DNA of 64,000 nucleotides, from positions 9,694,192 to 9,758,191 of the forward strand of contig NC_033636.1 in the NCBI RefSeq assembly GCF_001540865.1, in the 5' to 3' direction. Below are positions 11,759 through 22,783 of this stretch, piece by piece (the first letter of the stretch is position 1; every line of letters begins with the position of its first letter). Position numbers and translations under genes: made by a program. This stretch comes from Ananas comosus (taxonomy: Eukaryota > Streptophyta > Magnoliopsida > Poales > Bromeliaceae). The notes beneath the pieces were generated by a model. That model was not told the origin of the DNA. It ran no database searches and saw only the letters and a list, made by a program, of their open reading frames with translations.

Positions 11759-13740
11759 TGTGTGAGTTCTTCGATTTCGCGGCTTTATAATTCAAATGAT
11801 TGAGACAGGAATTTCACTTGTTGTATTGTGGCTTTCATCCTTTTACTGTATCAGCGTTTCGTTCAATAATTTTCACAATGTCAAATTACCTTTGACATAT
11901 AAGATAGTGTAGTTGGCGAGTTTTTTATCTTTTTTTTTTTTGGTAAAAACATATATAACCTATCAGAATTATGAATCATTTTGAATTTACTATCTATTTT
12001 TCAAAGTTTTAATTTTACTATCCAATCTTTCAATTTGTCAGTTTTTAAAAGACAATTATTATATTGAGCTGTGCTGATCCTTGTGTATAGGGCTCTTCAT
12101 TATACTTGTCCCACTTTTTAATACAGATGTATTAAATTTATTAATTCTGATTCTGTTAATAGATAAAAAATTAACTTATTTTTTCTTTATTAGTAGAATT
12201 TATTTTGTTAATTAGGATATGTTTGGGAGCAATGTAAAAAACAGTGTAATTGTTAAAGAGCAATGCTACATGTATATTCTATCCGGAGTGTACATTTTAC
12301 ACCTCATCTATCTAATAGATGGGGTATATGCATCGATCAGGTTCTTGTTCAGTTAAAAAAAACAAAAAAATTGTAGCAAGCTTGTAAAACTGAGATAATA
12401 TAGTGTCCAATAGTATATAATTAGAGTAATATGGTTTTATGACATAATAATATTAAAGTAAAAAATTACCATTTATTTTTTATCTATCTTAAAATCATGA
12501 AGCTCATATTACAGCCATTAAAGGATCTTTAGGTCTAAAGTCTGAAACTTTTAGTAAAAGCCTTGATGTCCTTTTGAAAATAGTTTCACCAAAAAAGAAG
12601 TCCCATCAAGCAATACTCATATTTTATTAATGTATTATTTAAACCAACCAATACAAGACACTTAATTTAACTTTTTAATTGATACTCTCTTAATAATTTA
12701 TAATTTCTTTAATACTGGTTCTACAAGTTAGTTAAATTAAAAATTTTACTAAAATTCACGGGTATTATATCTGTGGTCATTCATTAGTTTATTCTAATTT
12801 TATTTACTAAAAATTACTTTAAAGTAGTCAATTTAAAATATTAAAAGCTAAAAGGGTCCATTTCTAATGGGCTATAATGGGGGGCCCTACACAAACTTTT
12901 ACCTAGAAAAAGTTTGACCCACTCAATTTCATTTAATTAAGAAAGGCAAGTTAGGGAGAAGTTGTGCTTAGTAATCATTACTATTTCCACCACTATATAT
13001 ATATATATATATTAGTACCAAAATATTATTAGTAGTATGAAAATAATATTTGCTATTAATATTTTGACTATTACATATCTAAAAATTTGTGAGATCAATA
13101 GAATAGTAATAATCTAAAAATAAAATTTTGATCGTAAATATTATTTATATATTATTAATAGTATACTTGGTAAAATATATATATATCTGGCAAGCCGTGA
13201 CGTTTATATGTTGGTGTTTGAATTTAGTGGGAAGCCATGGGAGAGTGTTGTTGCTCTCGTAACCCATCAAATGAAGGAATTATTAGATGCCACCTTTTGT
13301 TTCATCCTTTATGACTAGAGATAGTTCAATTATACGCTACTAAGAAAAACAAAATAAATAAATAAATAAAACCCTACTCTCTCTCCAACTTAAATTATTC
13401 TCTTTATTGTGTGCTAAAAAGCATAAAAGAAAGATTTATCAAGAAGAGAGCAAAAATAAAAACACAAACATTTCTGGGATAAATATGCTATTTATAATTG
13501 TTCCTCAGAGAATAGAATAAAGACAATTTAGTAGATCCAAAACCCGTTTATGTAGAGTCAAAGAGAGAGGCTCTCCAAGTCAATGACGCGTCGCTTTTCT
13601 CTGTGGCCCATCCCGTTCCCCTCTTTGTGACCACAATTTCAACTCGCCCCCTCAAAGGCCGTGAAGTGTGCAATTAGATCCTTATTACAAGCTCTTAATT
13701 TACATTTAAGGACAAAAGAGAGTATCAAAAGAGAGAGAAA
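11759..13740. other. Intergenic between DRP5A and the VQ gene
   Basis: The first part holds the presumed DRP5A 3' UTR. The rest is AT-rich with a TA microsatellite at about 12994-13010 and short A/T runs. No gene, RNA or clear transposon recognised. Confidence 0.5.
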
Positions 13741-13749
13741 AGCCTCTTA

Positions 13750-13846
13750 CTGAGAGAGAGAGAGAGAGAGAGAGAGAAGGGAGAGAGTAGGAGAGCTTCG
13801 CATTTCATCTCCTCTCCCACTACAAACCCTAACCCTAACCCTAATC
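13750..13846 (+). promoter_or_regulatory. GA microsatellite and telo-box leader of the VQ gene
   Basis: A GA dinucleotide run at about 13751-13778 is followed by a telo-box, AAACCCTAACCCTAACCCTA (13824-13843), ending 10 bases before the start ATG. GA repeats are known binding sites of plant BBR/BPC proteins and telo-boxes of telomere-repeat-binding factors. That either works here is inferred. Confidence 0.6.
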
Positions 13847-13853
13847 CCCATCG

Positions 13854-14588
13854 ATGCAGAACCAAGTATCCAACGGTCGAGAGTGTTCAAATCCCCACCC
13901 ACAACCCGCCTCCCCCAACGCATCGTCGCCTTCCTCTTCCTCCTCCTCCTCCTCCACGAGCGCCGGCGCCAACAATGGCGTCTTGGCCCCTTCCCTAACC
14001 CTAAGGCCCCCGCCGCGGCCGGTCGAGACCGCGCCCTCCACCACCTTCGTCCAAGCCGACCCCTCCTCCTTCAAGCAGGTCGTCCAGATGCTCACCGGAT
14101 CCCCGTCCTCATCGGCGCCGCCGCCGCAGCCTCCCTCCGCCGCCCGCGCCGCCGTGGCCCCGAAGAAGCCCGCGTTCAAGCTCTACGAGCGCCGCGGCGG
14201 CGGCGGCCTCAAGAGCCTCAAGACGATCGGCCCCCTCCCCGCGCCCGCGCTCCGGAGCCCTAACCCTAACCCTAGCCCTAACCCTAGTTCGCCGTGGGGG
14301 CAGAGCGATGTGCCGTCGCCGAGCATGCTGGGGTTCCGGGCGCTGACGCTGAGCCCCGTGACGCCGCTGAGCCCCGACGGCGTCTTCAACCGCTCGCCGC
14401 GCCCCGGCCCGCCCGACTCCTTCGCCGCCGACGCCGCCGCCGCCGCCGCGGCGGAGGAGAGGGCGATCGCCGAGAAGGGCTTCTACCTCCACCCCTCGCC
14501 GCGCGGCGCCGCCGCCGCCGCCGAGCCCCCGCCGCGCCTCCTCCCCCTCTTCCCGGTGACCTCCTCCCAACTCTCCTCTTCTCCCTGA
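13854..14588 (+). CDS. VQ motif-containing protein (VQ4/VQ19-like)
   Basis: Intronless gene for a 244-residue VQ protein, a nuclear cofactor class that binds WRKY transcription factors and is often a MAP-kinase substrate. The VQ motif is FKQVVQMLTG (residues 73-82) within FVQADPSSFKQVVQMLTG. Further subfamily blocks are FKLYERR, a LSPVTPLSPDGVFNRSPRP stretch with SP/TP sites suited to MAP-kinase phosphorylation, EKGFYLHPSPRG and LLPLFPVTS near the C-terminus. These blocks and their order match the VQ4/VQ19/VQ33 subgroup. The CDS is very GC-rich and low in complexity, with Ser, Pro and Ala runs. Bases 14256-14287 are telomere-like CCCTAA units read as SPNPNPSPNPS. Confidence 0.93.
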   Translation: MQNQVSNGRECSNPHPQPASPNASSPSSSSSSSSTSAGANNGVLAPSLTLRPPPRPVETAPSTTFVQADPSSFKQVVQMLTGSPSSSAPPPQPPSAARAAVAPKKPAFKLYERRGGGGLKSLKTIGPLPAPALRSPNPNPSPNPSSPWGQSDVPSPSMLGFRALTLSPVTPLSPDGVFNRSPRPGPPDSFAADAAAAAAAEERAIAEKGFYLHPSPRGAAAAAEPPPRLLPLFPVTSSQLSSSP

Positions 14589-15469
14589 ACTACTACTCAT
14601 CACAATTAATTCGTGGGGTTTCTCTTTATTATCTTGGGATTTTCTTTTCTCCCTTTTTTTTTCCTACTTTCTTTTTTTGGTTAGAGGTTGATGATTATGT
14701 ATTTGATTTTGCTTTTTTTGATTTTCATGTTTCCTACGATTTCTATGATGCAAGAGAACTCAAATTTACCAACCTTGAGATTTGGTGGCTATTTCCATAA
14801 ATGGGATTTCTTTTTGTTTGTTTTTTCTTTTGTTCCTAACTCTCCAAATTTGCTCTTTTCCTTTTCTAAAATTCCATAGATTAGCTTGTCACTGGGTTCT
14901 TAATTTTACTTCAATTTAATGTTCAAAAGAGGAATTTAAGTTGAGAATTAATTCCACTGGTAACTGACATGTTTCTATTTCTTAATTCTTTTCCCCCTAA
15001 ACTCCATTAATGGAAGGGTAAAGCAAATGCATTTATGGGGAGATAATAATAATCATTAAAGATGCTTTTAAAATTGGTTGTTTCTATGGGCTATGGTGGA
15101 AAAGAAAAGGAAAATTAGTTTTAGAGCTTAGCAAGGAATTAGGGCTTGCTTTTTCCTAACACAATGCTTTTTTTAAAGGCTAAAGTGGGCACTAATTATT
15201 ATTGTTTTAATTTTAAAGTGGTAAAGTAAGAAATAAATAAATAAATAAATAAACCCATTAAGTCTTTGCAATTTCAAATTGGTTGGACAGGGTGGACCAG
15301 CTGTTATGTTAAGAAGAGTAGGATGCAAGGGAAGGAATGCCAAAAGAATCCTTATTTGTGGCTAAGATTTCAAAACCAAAAAATTTTACAAAATTTAGTT
15401 CTGGTTTTCTTATTATTTTACTTTGGTTTAAAATTTCGGAATGATTGTTTAATCAAAGAGACTTGTGTT

Positions 15470-15840
15470 TAGTTTGGTATTGAGCTTCATCTTACGCTAT
15501 TAAAAATAAAATTGAGTTGCGGTAAAAGCATATAGAAATATGCTTCTGTAAAAAATATATCGTAATCGACTTATTGCGATATGTTGAACGCACTATTATG
15601 TACGGAAATAAACAGAATATTTTTTCATCGTACTTTTTCATCGCACGTAACGCAATCTTTACGAAGTCTTAATAGAGTTAGGAATTTTTTGAAAGCGAAA
15701 AGTCAGAAAGCAAGAAATTTGTGTCTCGTAAATTCTGACTTCGCCTCACACTCAAACCGAAGTCGAAAGGTCGATCTCATTTCCGTGATCTACAAAAACA
15801 TATATGCTTTTGTAAATATATATTATGAATGTAAACTTAA
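15470..15840 (+). repeat. Dispersed repeat, family 5 (second copy at 58270-58620, opposite strand)
   Basis: Begins with GTTTGGTATTGAGCTTCATC and contains GCGATATGTTGAACGCA, GTACGGAAATAAACAG and CACGTAACGCAATCT. The same blocks occur in the same order on the minus strand at 58620 to 58270. The 'TTTGGTATTGAG' start resembles ends of plant MITEs. The class is not resolved. Confidence 0.65.
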
Positions 15841-16287
15841 ATAAAAAGGATCCCCTTTCTTATAATGCGATTATACTTTAATGTATCTACTGTTACCCAC
15901 TAATTTGTGTTGGAAAATTTTTATTGCTTAATTTTATATGTAATTCCAATTTTTGGATCTATTTGAAACTGTGATGGAGTCCTGCTGAAATTGATGCAAA
16001 TTTTTATGCAGAGATTGAAGACCTATTGATATGGAATTATGCAGTGATTAATTTTTGGATTCAGAATTAATTTTTTTTTTAAAAAAAGGATATTAAAATG
16101 AATGGTCTAATTTACTGTGGAAATTGCTCTTTCCAGGATAGGATGTGAATAGATACAAGCTTAATTTGTTTAGATATGAAATGCAATGATAAAGAAACAG
16201 GTCCAATCAAAGGAGGAATTGTAAGCATTTGCCAAGTCTTTGTCCTTTTTTACAAAAAGAAGGGATAACCTTTGGGTATTTTTTTTA

Positions 16288-16291
<4 letters not shown>

Positions 16292-16341
<50 letters not shown>
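16292..16341. repeat. Poly(T) run of about 50
   Basis: Uninterrupted T tract, preceded by TTTTTTAAAA. Its length suggests a retroposon poly(A) tail on the minus strand, or homopolymer expansion in assembly. No element body identified. Confidence 0.7.
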
Positions 16342-16342
<1 letters not shown>

Positions 16343-17439
16343 GAGGCATCCTATTTTTTTATAATTTTAATGTAATTTTTTTAAAAAAAACATCGGGTAG
16401 ATTTGAGGATTCTATCAAATGTAGTTGTGATTCCATAAATGATTCTGCCCACTTATTAACTCACTTAATGCAAATAATAATAGTCAATATCGTATTGTTA
16501 ATTTTAATTTGATCCCAATATATTTTGATAGAAACAACACATACTGAAACAAATAGAAAAAACTCATGATATCTATGCAGAGAACAAATCATATATTCAA
16601 AAAAAAAAATCATAAATTATCATCTGTCTACTGTTCATCTATCAGCTTTCAATCCCATAATTCATTTTCGGCTTCCATTATCAATTTTTGAAATGAATAA
16701 AAAAGTCACAATTCATTGGATTGTATAGATTGGCATTTGCCATGAGATTGACTATTAGTAAATTAGATGATACATGAATATTTATATGGATGCATGGATA
16801 GCAGGTAATAAGTTCTTCAGTTTCAGTAAGAAGATGATTCATAAATATTTATATCATATGTGTGTATGAGTTATCTATATATTGTAGCAGCATCAAGTAT
16901 CAACTAACACCTTGAATTATGCTTGAATCAATTAAAATCTCTAATATTTTATGCACCAACACATCATTAGAGCACTAGGGGGTTGTCTACATACATTTAA
17001 ATAGAAAAAAAAATATTGTACATTTTAATAGAAAAAATATTGCTAAAGTGGCTCAACTTGGTAAATTTATGATTGCTAACTAGAAAGTACAAATCTTAGT
17101 GTGAGGATTTTTACCTACCACTAATGAGTGGGCCCAAGAATCCAGGCTGTCCCACCACCTCTTTGCTGTGTTGAGGAAAAGGTGGTAGAAGGAAGTTTCT
17201 GATGGTAATTGGGTACAAATTCCCTACAACCCTATTTCTGTACACATTCACAATTTAATCTGCAATGCTACAGATTACGACAACAATTCTGACACTCCAA
17301 TAAATTCGCCGTATATATAACAAAATTTATGCACGAAGCGTCTAAACCTACAAAATGTAACTAGAGAGCTACTACTAATAGATATCAGAGCAACTAAGTA
17401 AAGAACTAGAATTTGAAGACATACTGTACGTACATAATA

Positions 17440-17984
17440 GAGTGAGGCTACTATACTTCTGGAAGCACGGAGCCTTCTATGCTTCCAGGTCGTTTTCGAT
17501 GTTGCAACTTTTGAATCGTCGATCGACTCTATTAAACTTTGATCTAGAGTATTTGAAGTACCTATAGAATAAATTTTGTGATTTTTTGATATTATTTGCC
17601 TAGTGATCGAAGGGACTCAAAATCAATAATTTTAATGACCGTAGTAAGCCATTTGAAAGTTTAACGGTATGGAGATATTCAAATCATGTGAAATTTTGAT
17701 AGAAAATTCTTTATACTATATAAAACAAGATCAATATTTTTGATCTAAAATTTTAATGTCATATTATCACGTTTTGTAAGATTTTTATTTTCAGCTGTTG
17801 ATTTTGAGCCCTTTCGTTCACTAGGCAAATAATATCGAAAAATGACATAATTTATTTTCTAGATACTTTAAATACTCTAGATCAAGTTTAACGGAGCCGA
17901 TCTACGATTCGAAAGTCGTAATATGGAAAACGACCTGTAAGCACGGAAGACTCTGTGCTTCCAGAAACATAGTAGCCTTACTTT
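17440..17984. mobile_element. MITE, family 3a (about 545 bp, long TIRs)
   Basis: Terminal arms are mirrored: GAGGCTACTATACTTCTGGA plus AGCACGGAG at the left, and its counterpart ending CCAGAAACATAGTAGCCTTA at the right. Internal landmarks TTGATCTAGAGTATTTGAAG and TGCCTAGTGATCGAAG occur again, inverted, in the right half. Closest relative in the window: 44491-45029. Confidence 0.75.
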
Positions 17985-18353
17985 ACATAATATCTAAAAT
18001 ATATACATCAACATCTCTTAAATAGTAGTAAATAAATACATCGTAGGTAGCACTGCGAGTCCCAATATATAGACAACATGCACTCTCAAAAGCTAGTCTT
18101 TATCGGGCCCTCCAAGAGCACGGCCAATTTGGATATATAGAAGACGCTATCTATTTCGAAATTTTCTTATCTTGATAAGAAGCAGCAACAGATATAAAGG
18201 GCTTTGTAAAAACAGACGAGACATTTGCGTGAGTCAAAAATATAAATTTTTTTAATAATTATGATGAGATATTGAACTTCGGGAGGACGAATAAATGCGT
18301 ATACAAATAAAATTGTAGAAAATTTGAACCACTTTTAATACTGCACACTGGCC

Positions 18354-18520
18354 GTATTTTTTAAGAGATAGATAGTGTGTTACCTCTGCTTCGTTTATTT
18401 TATTTAGAATTAAACTTAAGTTAGAAATGTGAATCAACTAGAATTCGAACTTGAAATCTCGGGTACCAGCAACCAAATTTTTTGTCACTTACGTTAGGAA
18501 CAGTCGGTCTTTTAAACAAA
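18354..18520 (-). mobile_element. tRNA-derived SINE sharing a LINE-type 3' tail
   Basis: Read on the minus strand: a tRNA-like head with GGTACCCGAGATTTCAAG and B-box-like AGTTCGAATTC, then TTGATTCACATTTC, then a tail AAATAAACGAAGCAGAGGTA that ends in ...CTCTTAAAAAA. The tail resembles the 3' ends of the LINE fragments at 5271-5910 and 33375-33743, as expected for a SINE mobilised by that LINE lineage. The 5' limit is uncertain. Confidence 0.6.
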
Positions 18521-19312
18521 CTTAAATGTTAACTTAAACAACACATTTTAGAGAGGTACTAATATGACCAAACTGAAACCAAATGGATGGTTCTCCAATC
18601 TGCATCTTCCCCATCCCGTAGGTTAAAGAGTCCTTTTATTTATGCGGGGAGCGCACATCCAATGCCATGCGCGGGAGGAAATCTATTATGTCACACTTAT
18701 ACTATATTATCAGTAACAACTAACAAGTAAACCATATTTATTTTAGAAATAAAATATAATAAAAATATTTTTTTTATTAATCATAATGCGACGGATAAAT
18801 TCGGAAAAAATATAATTCAATAAATTAAAAAGTGTATGCTAAATTTTTTCATGCTCAGTGCACCTTAATTTTGCTACACTACTGCTCCAAAAGTCAGCAA
18901 AAGCTGCAATCAAGGAGACCAGGTGGAAAAATGGATTCAACATCCTGAAACTGATTGGGACCAATAGAATTGTGCCACATCAGCAACAGTACAAACTACA
19001 AACAAAATACCCCTTCAGTGTCACTCTTTTTGACTTCAATTGCTGTCTGCAGCAGCTCAAATAATTTCTGGCGACTACTGGCGGACAGCCCATCCTCCTC
19101 TTATTATAGACCTGATGTGAAAGCAAAAGCACACTTAATAACAATCAAATTGAGGCCACATTAGATGCAATTTTTTGTACAGAAAAATTTTGCGTACAAA
19201 TATATGACAGTATCACTATCAATCTGATGCAATATGTGCTGGACCTGCACAATTGCGTGATCTAGACGAGCCCTCTTTTCGATAGATAAATAATGCAGTT
19301 CCCTAATTTTTG

Positions 19313-20029
19313 TGTACCAAAGGAGGAGTAAGATTAAAAGATAATAGTGATAGATAAGAAATAGAGTAGAAAATATAAAAAATATTTGTTGATATTTTTT
19401 ACTGCAAAAGTAATAGAGAAAACAAATAGAGACATAAGCAAAACCATGTCCCTTTGTGAACATTCAAACAGAGTTGGATGAATAAGGATAAGATTATCAT
19501 CATTTTTGCGCGTAACTTTGTGAACCAATGACATGAGTTGAATAAATAGGAATAAAATTATCATTATTTTTGCGTGTAACTTTGTGAACCAATGACACGC
19601 ACAAGTCGAGCCAAAGACAATTTTTTTCAACATATGTTTGACTTAAGTAGTTCTCAAATCTCGTTAACTTTGCGTGCATAAAATTTCTATGTACAAAATA
19701 CTTCTGCCGTATTAGATGGTCAGAGTTAAATTTTCTTGTATTTGGGTGTACCAAATGTGCTCGTGTAACCCCCATGCTACCGTGTCATGCTGCGTGTCAA
19801 ATAAAATTGTAAAACATACCATCGAAACTGCATTTAAACTAATAGAGATAAAACTGTAAGAAACTTAACTGTAATGGTTGAAACTATGCTCAGCTTGAGA
19901 GAGTAATTTTAAATATGAGATAAGTTTACCTATATTGATGGTAATTACCAAATAAAATAATAAGGTTTGCAAAAATATAATTTTTGACCACATGTAATCA
20001 AATGAATTGTTCGTAGTGGTAATATATAT
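19313..20029. repeat. Large direct repeat, copy 1 (ends at single N 20030)
   Basis: Starts at GTACCAAAGGAGGAGTAAGA and ends at AATATATAT, immediately before the N. It matches 20225-20888 through most of its length with scattered substitutions. This copy has an extra internal repeat of about 66 bases (two AACTTTGTGAACCAATGACA blocks). No protein recognised on either strand. Confidence 0.75.
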
Positions 20030-20224
20030 NTAATCCTATAATTAAGTGCCATTTTGATCGTATATGATACTATGTTACCCAAAAATTAATGCATATAGAG
20101 AGAGAAAGAGAGAAAAAAATATTTCGGGAAAAAAAAAAAGCAATAATGCTTTCAAAGAGACAACATATTTACATGTAGATGGTGACAAAAGAGATCTATA
20201 GGATGTGCAAAGAGGTGCATGGAT

Positions 20225-20888
20225 GTACCAAAGGAGGACTAGGATTAAAAGATAATAGTAATAGATAAGAAATAGAGTAGAAAATATAAAAACATTTGTT
20301 GATATTTTTTTCCGCAAAAGTAATAGAGAAAACAAATGGAGACATAGCAAAACCATTCGTCCCTTTGTGAACATTCAAACAGAATTGAATAAATAGGGAT
20401 GAGATTATCATCATGTTTGCGCATAACTTTGTGAACCAACGACACGTACAAGTCGAAGTCGAACCAAGACACTTTTTTTCAACATATGTTTGGCTTAAAT
20501 AGTTCTCAAATCTCGTATAACTTTGTGTGCACAAAATTTCTATATACAAAATATTTCTGCCGTATTAAATGGTCGGAGTTAAATTTTCTTGTATTTGGGT
20601 GTACCAAATGTGCTCCCGTAAGACTCCATCTTACCATGTCATGCTGCGCGTCAGGTAAAACTATAAAACATGTAATTGAAACTGCATTTAAACTAATATA
20701 GATAAAACTGTAAGAAACTTAACTGTAATGGTTGAAACTATGCTCAGCTTGAGAGAGTAATTTTAAATATGAGATAAGTTTACCTATATTGATGGTAATT
20801 ACCAAATAAAATAATAAGGTTTGTAAAAATATAATTTGTGACCACATGTAATCAAATGAATTGTTCATAGTGGTAATATATATATATA
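20225..20888. repeat. Large direct repeat, copy 2
   Basis: Second copy of 19313-20029, about 910 bases downstream, ending in a longer TA microsatellite (about 20875-20896). It lacks the internal 66-base doubling of copy 1. Confidence 0.75.
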
Positions 20889-20893
20889 TATAT

Positions 20894-21436
20894 ATAGAAT
20901 TAGGCTACTATACTATCTATAGTACCGAGCTCCGGTACTATAGTGTTTGTTTTCGATCTTAGGGCGTTCAAATCAATGATCCACACCGTTAAATATGATC
21001 TAGGGTATATGAATGTCTTAGGAATAAAATTTTAGTTTTTTTCGATATCGTTTACTTAGTAAATAAATTATATCAAAATGGACGGTGGAAATTGAATAAT
21101 CTTTAAAATTTGAGTATAGGACTTTTAAATTCAAGATCAAGAATGTTAACCTTAATCTATATAGTTTAAAGTATTTTCTATCAAAATTTGAAGAAATTTA
21201 AATTCTTCTACACCGTTAAACTCCAAACTTGTCATAATAGCCATTGAAAATTGACGATTTTGAAATAGTTTGATCATAAGGTAAACTATGTCAAAAAATT
21301 ATAAAATTTTATTTCTAGAAACTTTAAATACCCTAGATCAGTTTTAACGGTGTGGATCATTGATTTGAACGCCTTAAGATCGAAAACCAACACTATAGTA
21401 CCGGAGCTCGGTACTATAGATAGTATAGTAGCCTAG

Positions 21437-21442
<6 letters not shown>
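20894..21442. mobile_element. MITE, family 3b (about 550 bp, near-perfect TIRs)
   Basis: The left end TAGGCTACTATACTATCTAT plus AGTACCGAGCTCCGGTACTA is repeated as an almost exact reverse complement at the right end (about 21385-21440). The arms continue inward past CGATCTTAGGGCGTTCAAAT and CCACACCGTTAAA. It is inserted in TA-repeat DNA on both sides. Arm identity is high, so this looks like a recent copy. Confidence 0.8.
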
Positions 21443-21471
<29 letters not shown>

Positions 21472-21549
21472 ACGTCCAACCAAGCAGGATAAATTTAGCC
21501 GTACAACTAACACATTTATTAGAATCATAGAAACTAACCCAGGCCATTT

Positions 21550-21625
21550 TAATGGGCCAAACAATAAGAACACATTTTGCTTATTTTTGGGACGGGCCAA
21601 GTTTTTTAATAGGCCGGCCCAATTC
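21550..21625 (+). promoter_or_regulatory. TGGGCC (site II) cluster upstream of the PPR gene
   Basis: TGGGCC at 21553-21558, GGGCCAAG near 21595 and GGCCCA at 21616-21621 lie 90-160 bases upstream of the PPR start. Site II elements are common in promoters of nuclear genes for organellar proteins and are bound by TCP factors (family knowledge). Function here is inferred. Confidence 0.55.
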
Positions 21626-21712
21626 GAAAATCATCTACTTGTTTTAACGTTTTTTTTTGAGGCTCGCCCCGATCGTCGATCGCCGTTCCCGATCGAATCC
21701 CCTCGTCACCAA

Positions 21713-22783
21713 ATGCTCTCCCTTTCCCTACGACGCACCTCGCAAAACCTAATTCCCCAAACCCTAATCCCCTCGATCCCTCCCGCGAGCTTCGTCTTCT
21801 TCTTCCCCCTCCTACACCGTTCTCCTCTCTCCTCCTCCGCCCCCGACCGCGGCCGCGCGCGGCGGAGGCGCCCCGCGAAGCCCCCGCCCATCGATGAAAC
21901 CCTGGTCGAGCGCGCGCTCGCCTCCCTCCCCGCGCGCTTCACCGGCGCCGACCTCGCCGCGGCGCTCTACGCCGAGCCCGACCCGCGCGTCTCCCTCCCC
22001 GGCCCCCCCGCCCCGCTCCTCAACGCCCTCGTCTACTTCTACTGCGACCTGCGCAAGCTCGGCAAGGCCGTGCACGTCTACACCCGGATGCGCGCGTCCC
22101 CGGACCCCGCCGCGCGCCCCACCGCCCACACCTACGCCCTCCTCTTCACCGCCCTCCTCGCGCGCGGCGGCGCCGACTCCTACGTGCGCCACGCCTACAC
22201 GGACGTCGTGCGCGCCCTCTTCCGCCAGATGGTCGACGCCGGGATCGAGCCCGACATCGTCGCGCTCAACGCCCTCGTGCGGGGCTACGCCGAGTCGCTC
22301 CACCTCAACGACGCGCTCCGCGTGTTCCACCAGATGGGCCGCGTGTACCGGTGCGAGCCCGACGAGCACACGTACAGCCACCTCGTCCGCGGGCTCTGCG
22401 CCCAGGGGCGCACGCGCAACGCGCGCGAGCTGTTCGACGAAATGCGGGCGAAGGGGCTGGCGCCGACCGCGCGCGCGTGCGACGCGCTCGTGAGCGCGCT
22501 CGCGATGGACGGCGAGGTGGGGGACGCGGCGCGCGCCGTGCGGGAGGCGGCGCGCGCGGGGCGGGCGGTGGACGGGATCACGTGGAGGGCGCTGCTGGGG
22601 GAGATGTGCAGGCGGAAGAGGACTGGGGACGCCGCGGCGATGCTGCGGGAGATGGCGGAGAGAGGGGCGTTGGATCGGAGGATGCGGAGGGAGCTGCTGA
22701 GATGGGTGGAGGAGGAGTTTGGGGATGATGATGATGATGATGGTGTATTAGAGTTGAGAAGGGAATTGAGAGATGAGAAGTGA
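21713..22783 (+). CDS. P-class pentatricopeptide repeat protein, probably mitochondrial
   Basis: Intronless 356-residue PPR protein; such proteins bind organellar RNA to steer processing, stability or translation. The first about 45 residues (MLSLSLRRTSQNLIPQTLIP...) are rich in Ser, Arg and Leu without acidic residues, as in a mitochondrial presequence. Tandem PPR-like helices follow, most clearly PDIVALNALVRGYAES..ALRVFHQM, DEHTYSHLVRGLCAQGRTRNARELFDEMRAKGLAP and a degenerate ITWRALLGEMCRRKRTGDAAAMLREM. The C-terminus has an acidic run from GAT/ATG repeats (about 22721-22741). The frame is open upstream to an ATG at 21587, but 21713 starts a better targeting peptide. No E, DYW or SMR domain. 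The specific target is not identifiable. GC content is very high. Confidence 0.88.
   Translation: MLSLSLRRTSQNLIPQTLIPSIPPASFVFFFPLLHRSPLSSSAPDRGRARRRRPAKPPPIDETLVERALASLPARFTGADLAAALYAEPDPRVSLPGPPAPLLNALVYFYCDLRKLGKAVHVYTRMRASPDPAARPTAHTYALLFTALLARGGADSYVRHAYTDVVRALFRQMVDAGIEPDIVALNALVRGYAESLHLNDALRVFHQMGRVYRCEPDEHTYSHLVRGLCAQGRTRNARELFDEMRAKGLAPTARACDALVSALAMDGEVGDAARAVREAARAGRAVDGITWRALLGEMCRRKRTGDAAAMLREMAERGALDRRMRRELLRWVEEEFGDDDDDDGVLELRRELRDEK

Larger units (their letters stand above)
14589..17435. other. Intergenic downstream of the VQ gene
   Basis: The VQ 3' UTR probably occupies the first few hundred bases. The rest is AT-rich. It holds a dispersed repeat (15470-15840) and a poly(T) run (16292-16341), with no supported gene. 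Confidence 0.5.

Noticed and set aside
13841..14603. Frames antisense to the VQ gene
   Set aside because: GC-driven shadows without domains.
19161..20549. Several 90-117 codon minus-strand frames in the 19-20.5 kb direct repeat
   Set aside because: They are Phe/Tyr/Ile-rich with no recognisable domain, and differ in frame between the copies. A decayed transposon remains possible.
21587..21712. Upstream extension of the PPR reading frame
   Set aside because: The sequence before 21713 holds promoter-type TGGGCC motifs and would hide the apparent targeting peptide.
21812..22728. Long Arg/Ala-rich frames antisense or out of frame to the PPR gene
   Set aside because: Shadow frames caused by very high GC; the PPR frame has motif evidence.
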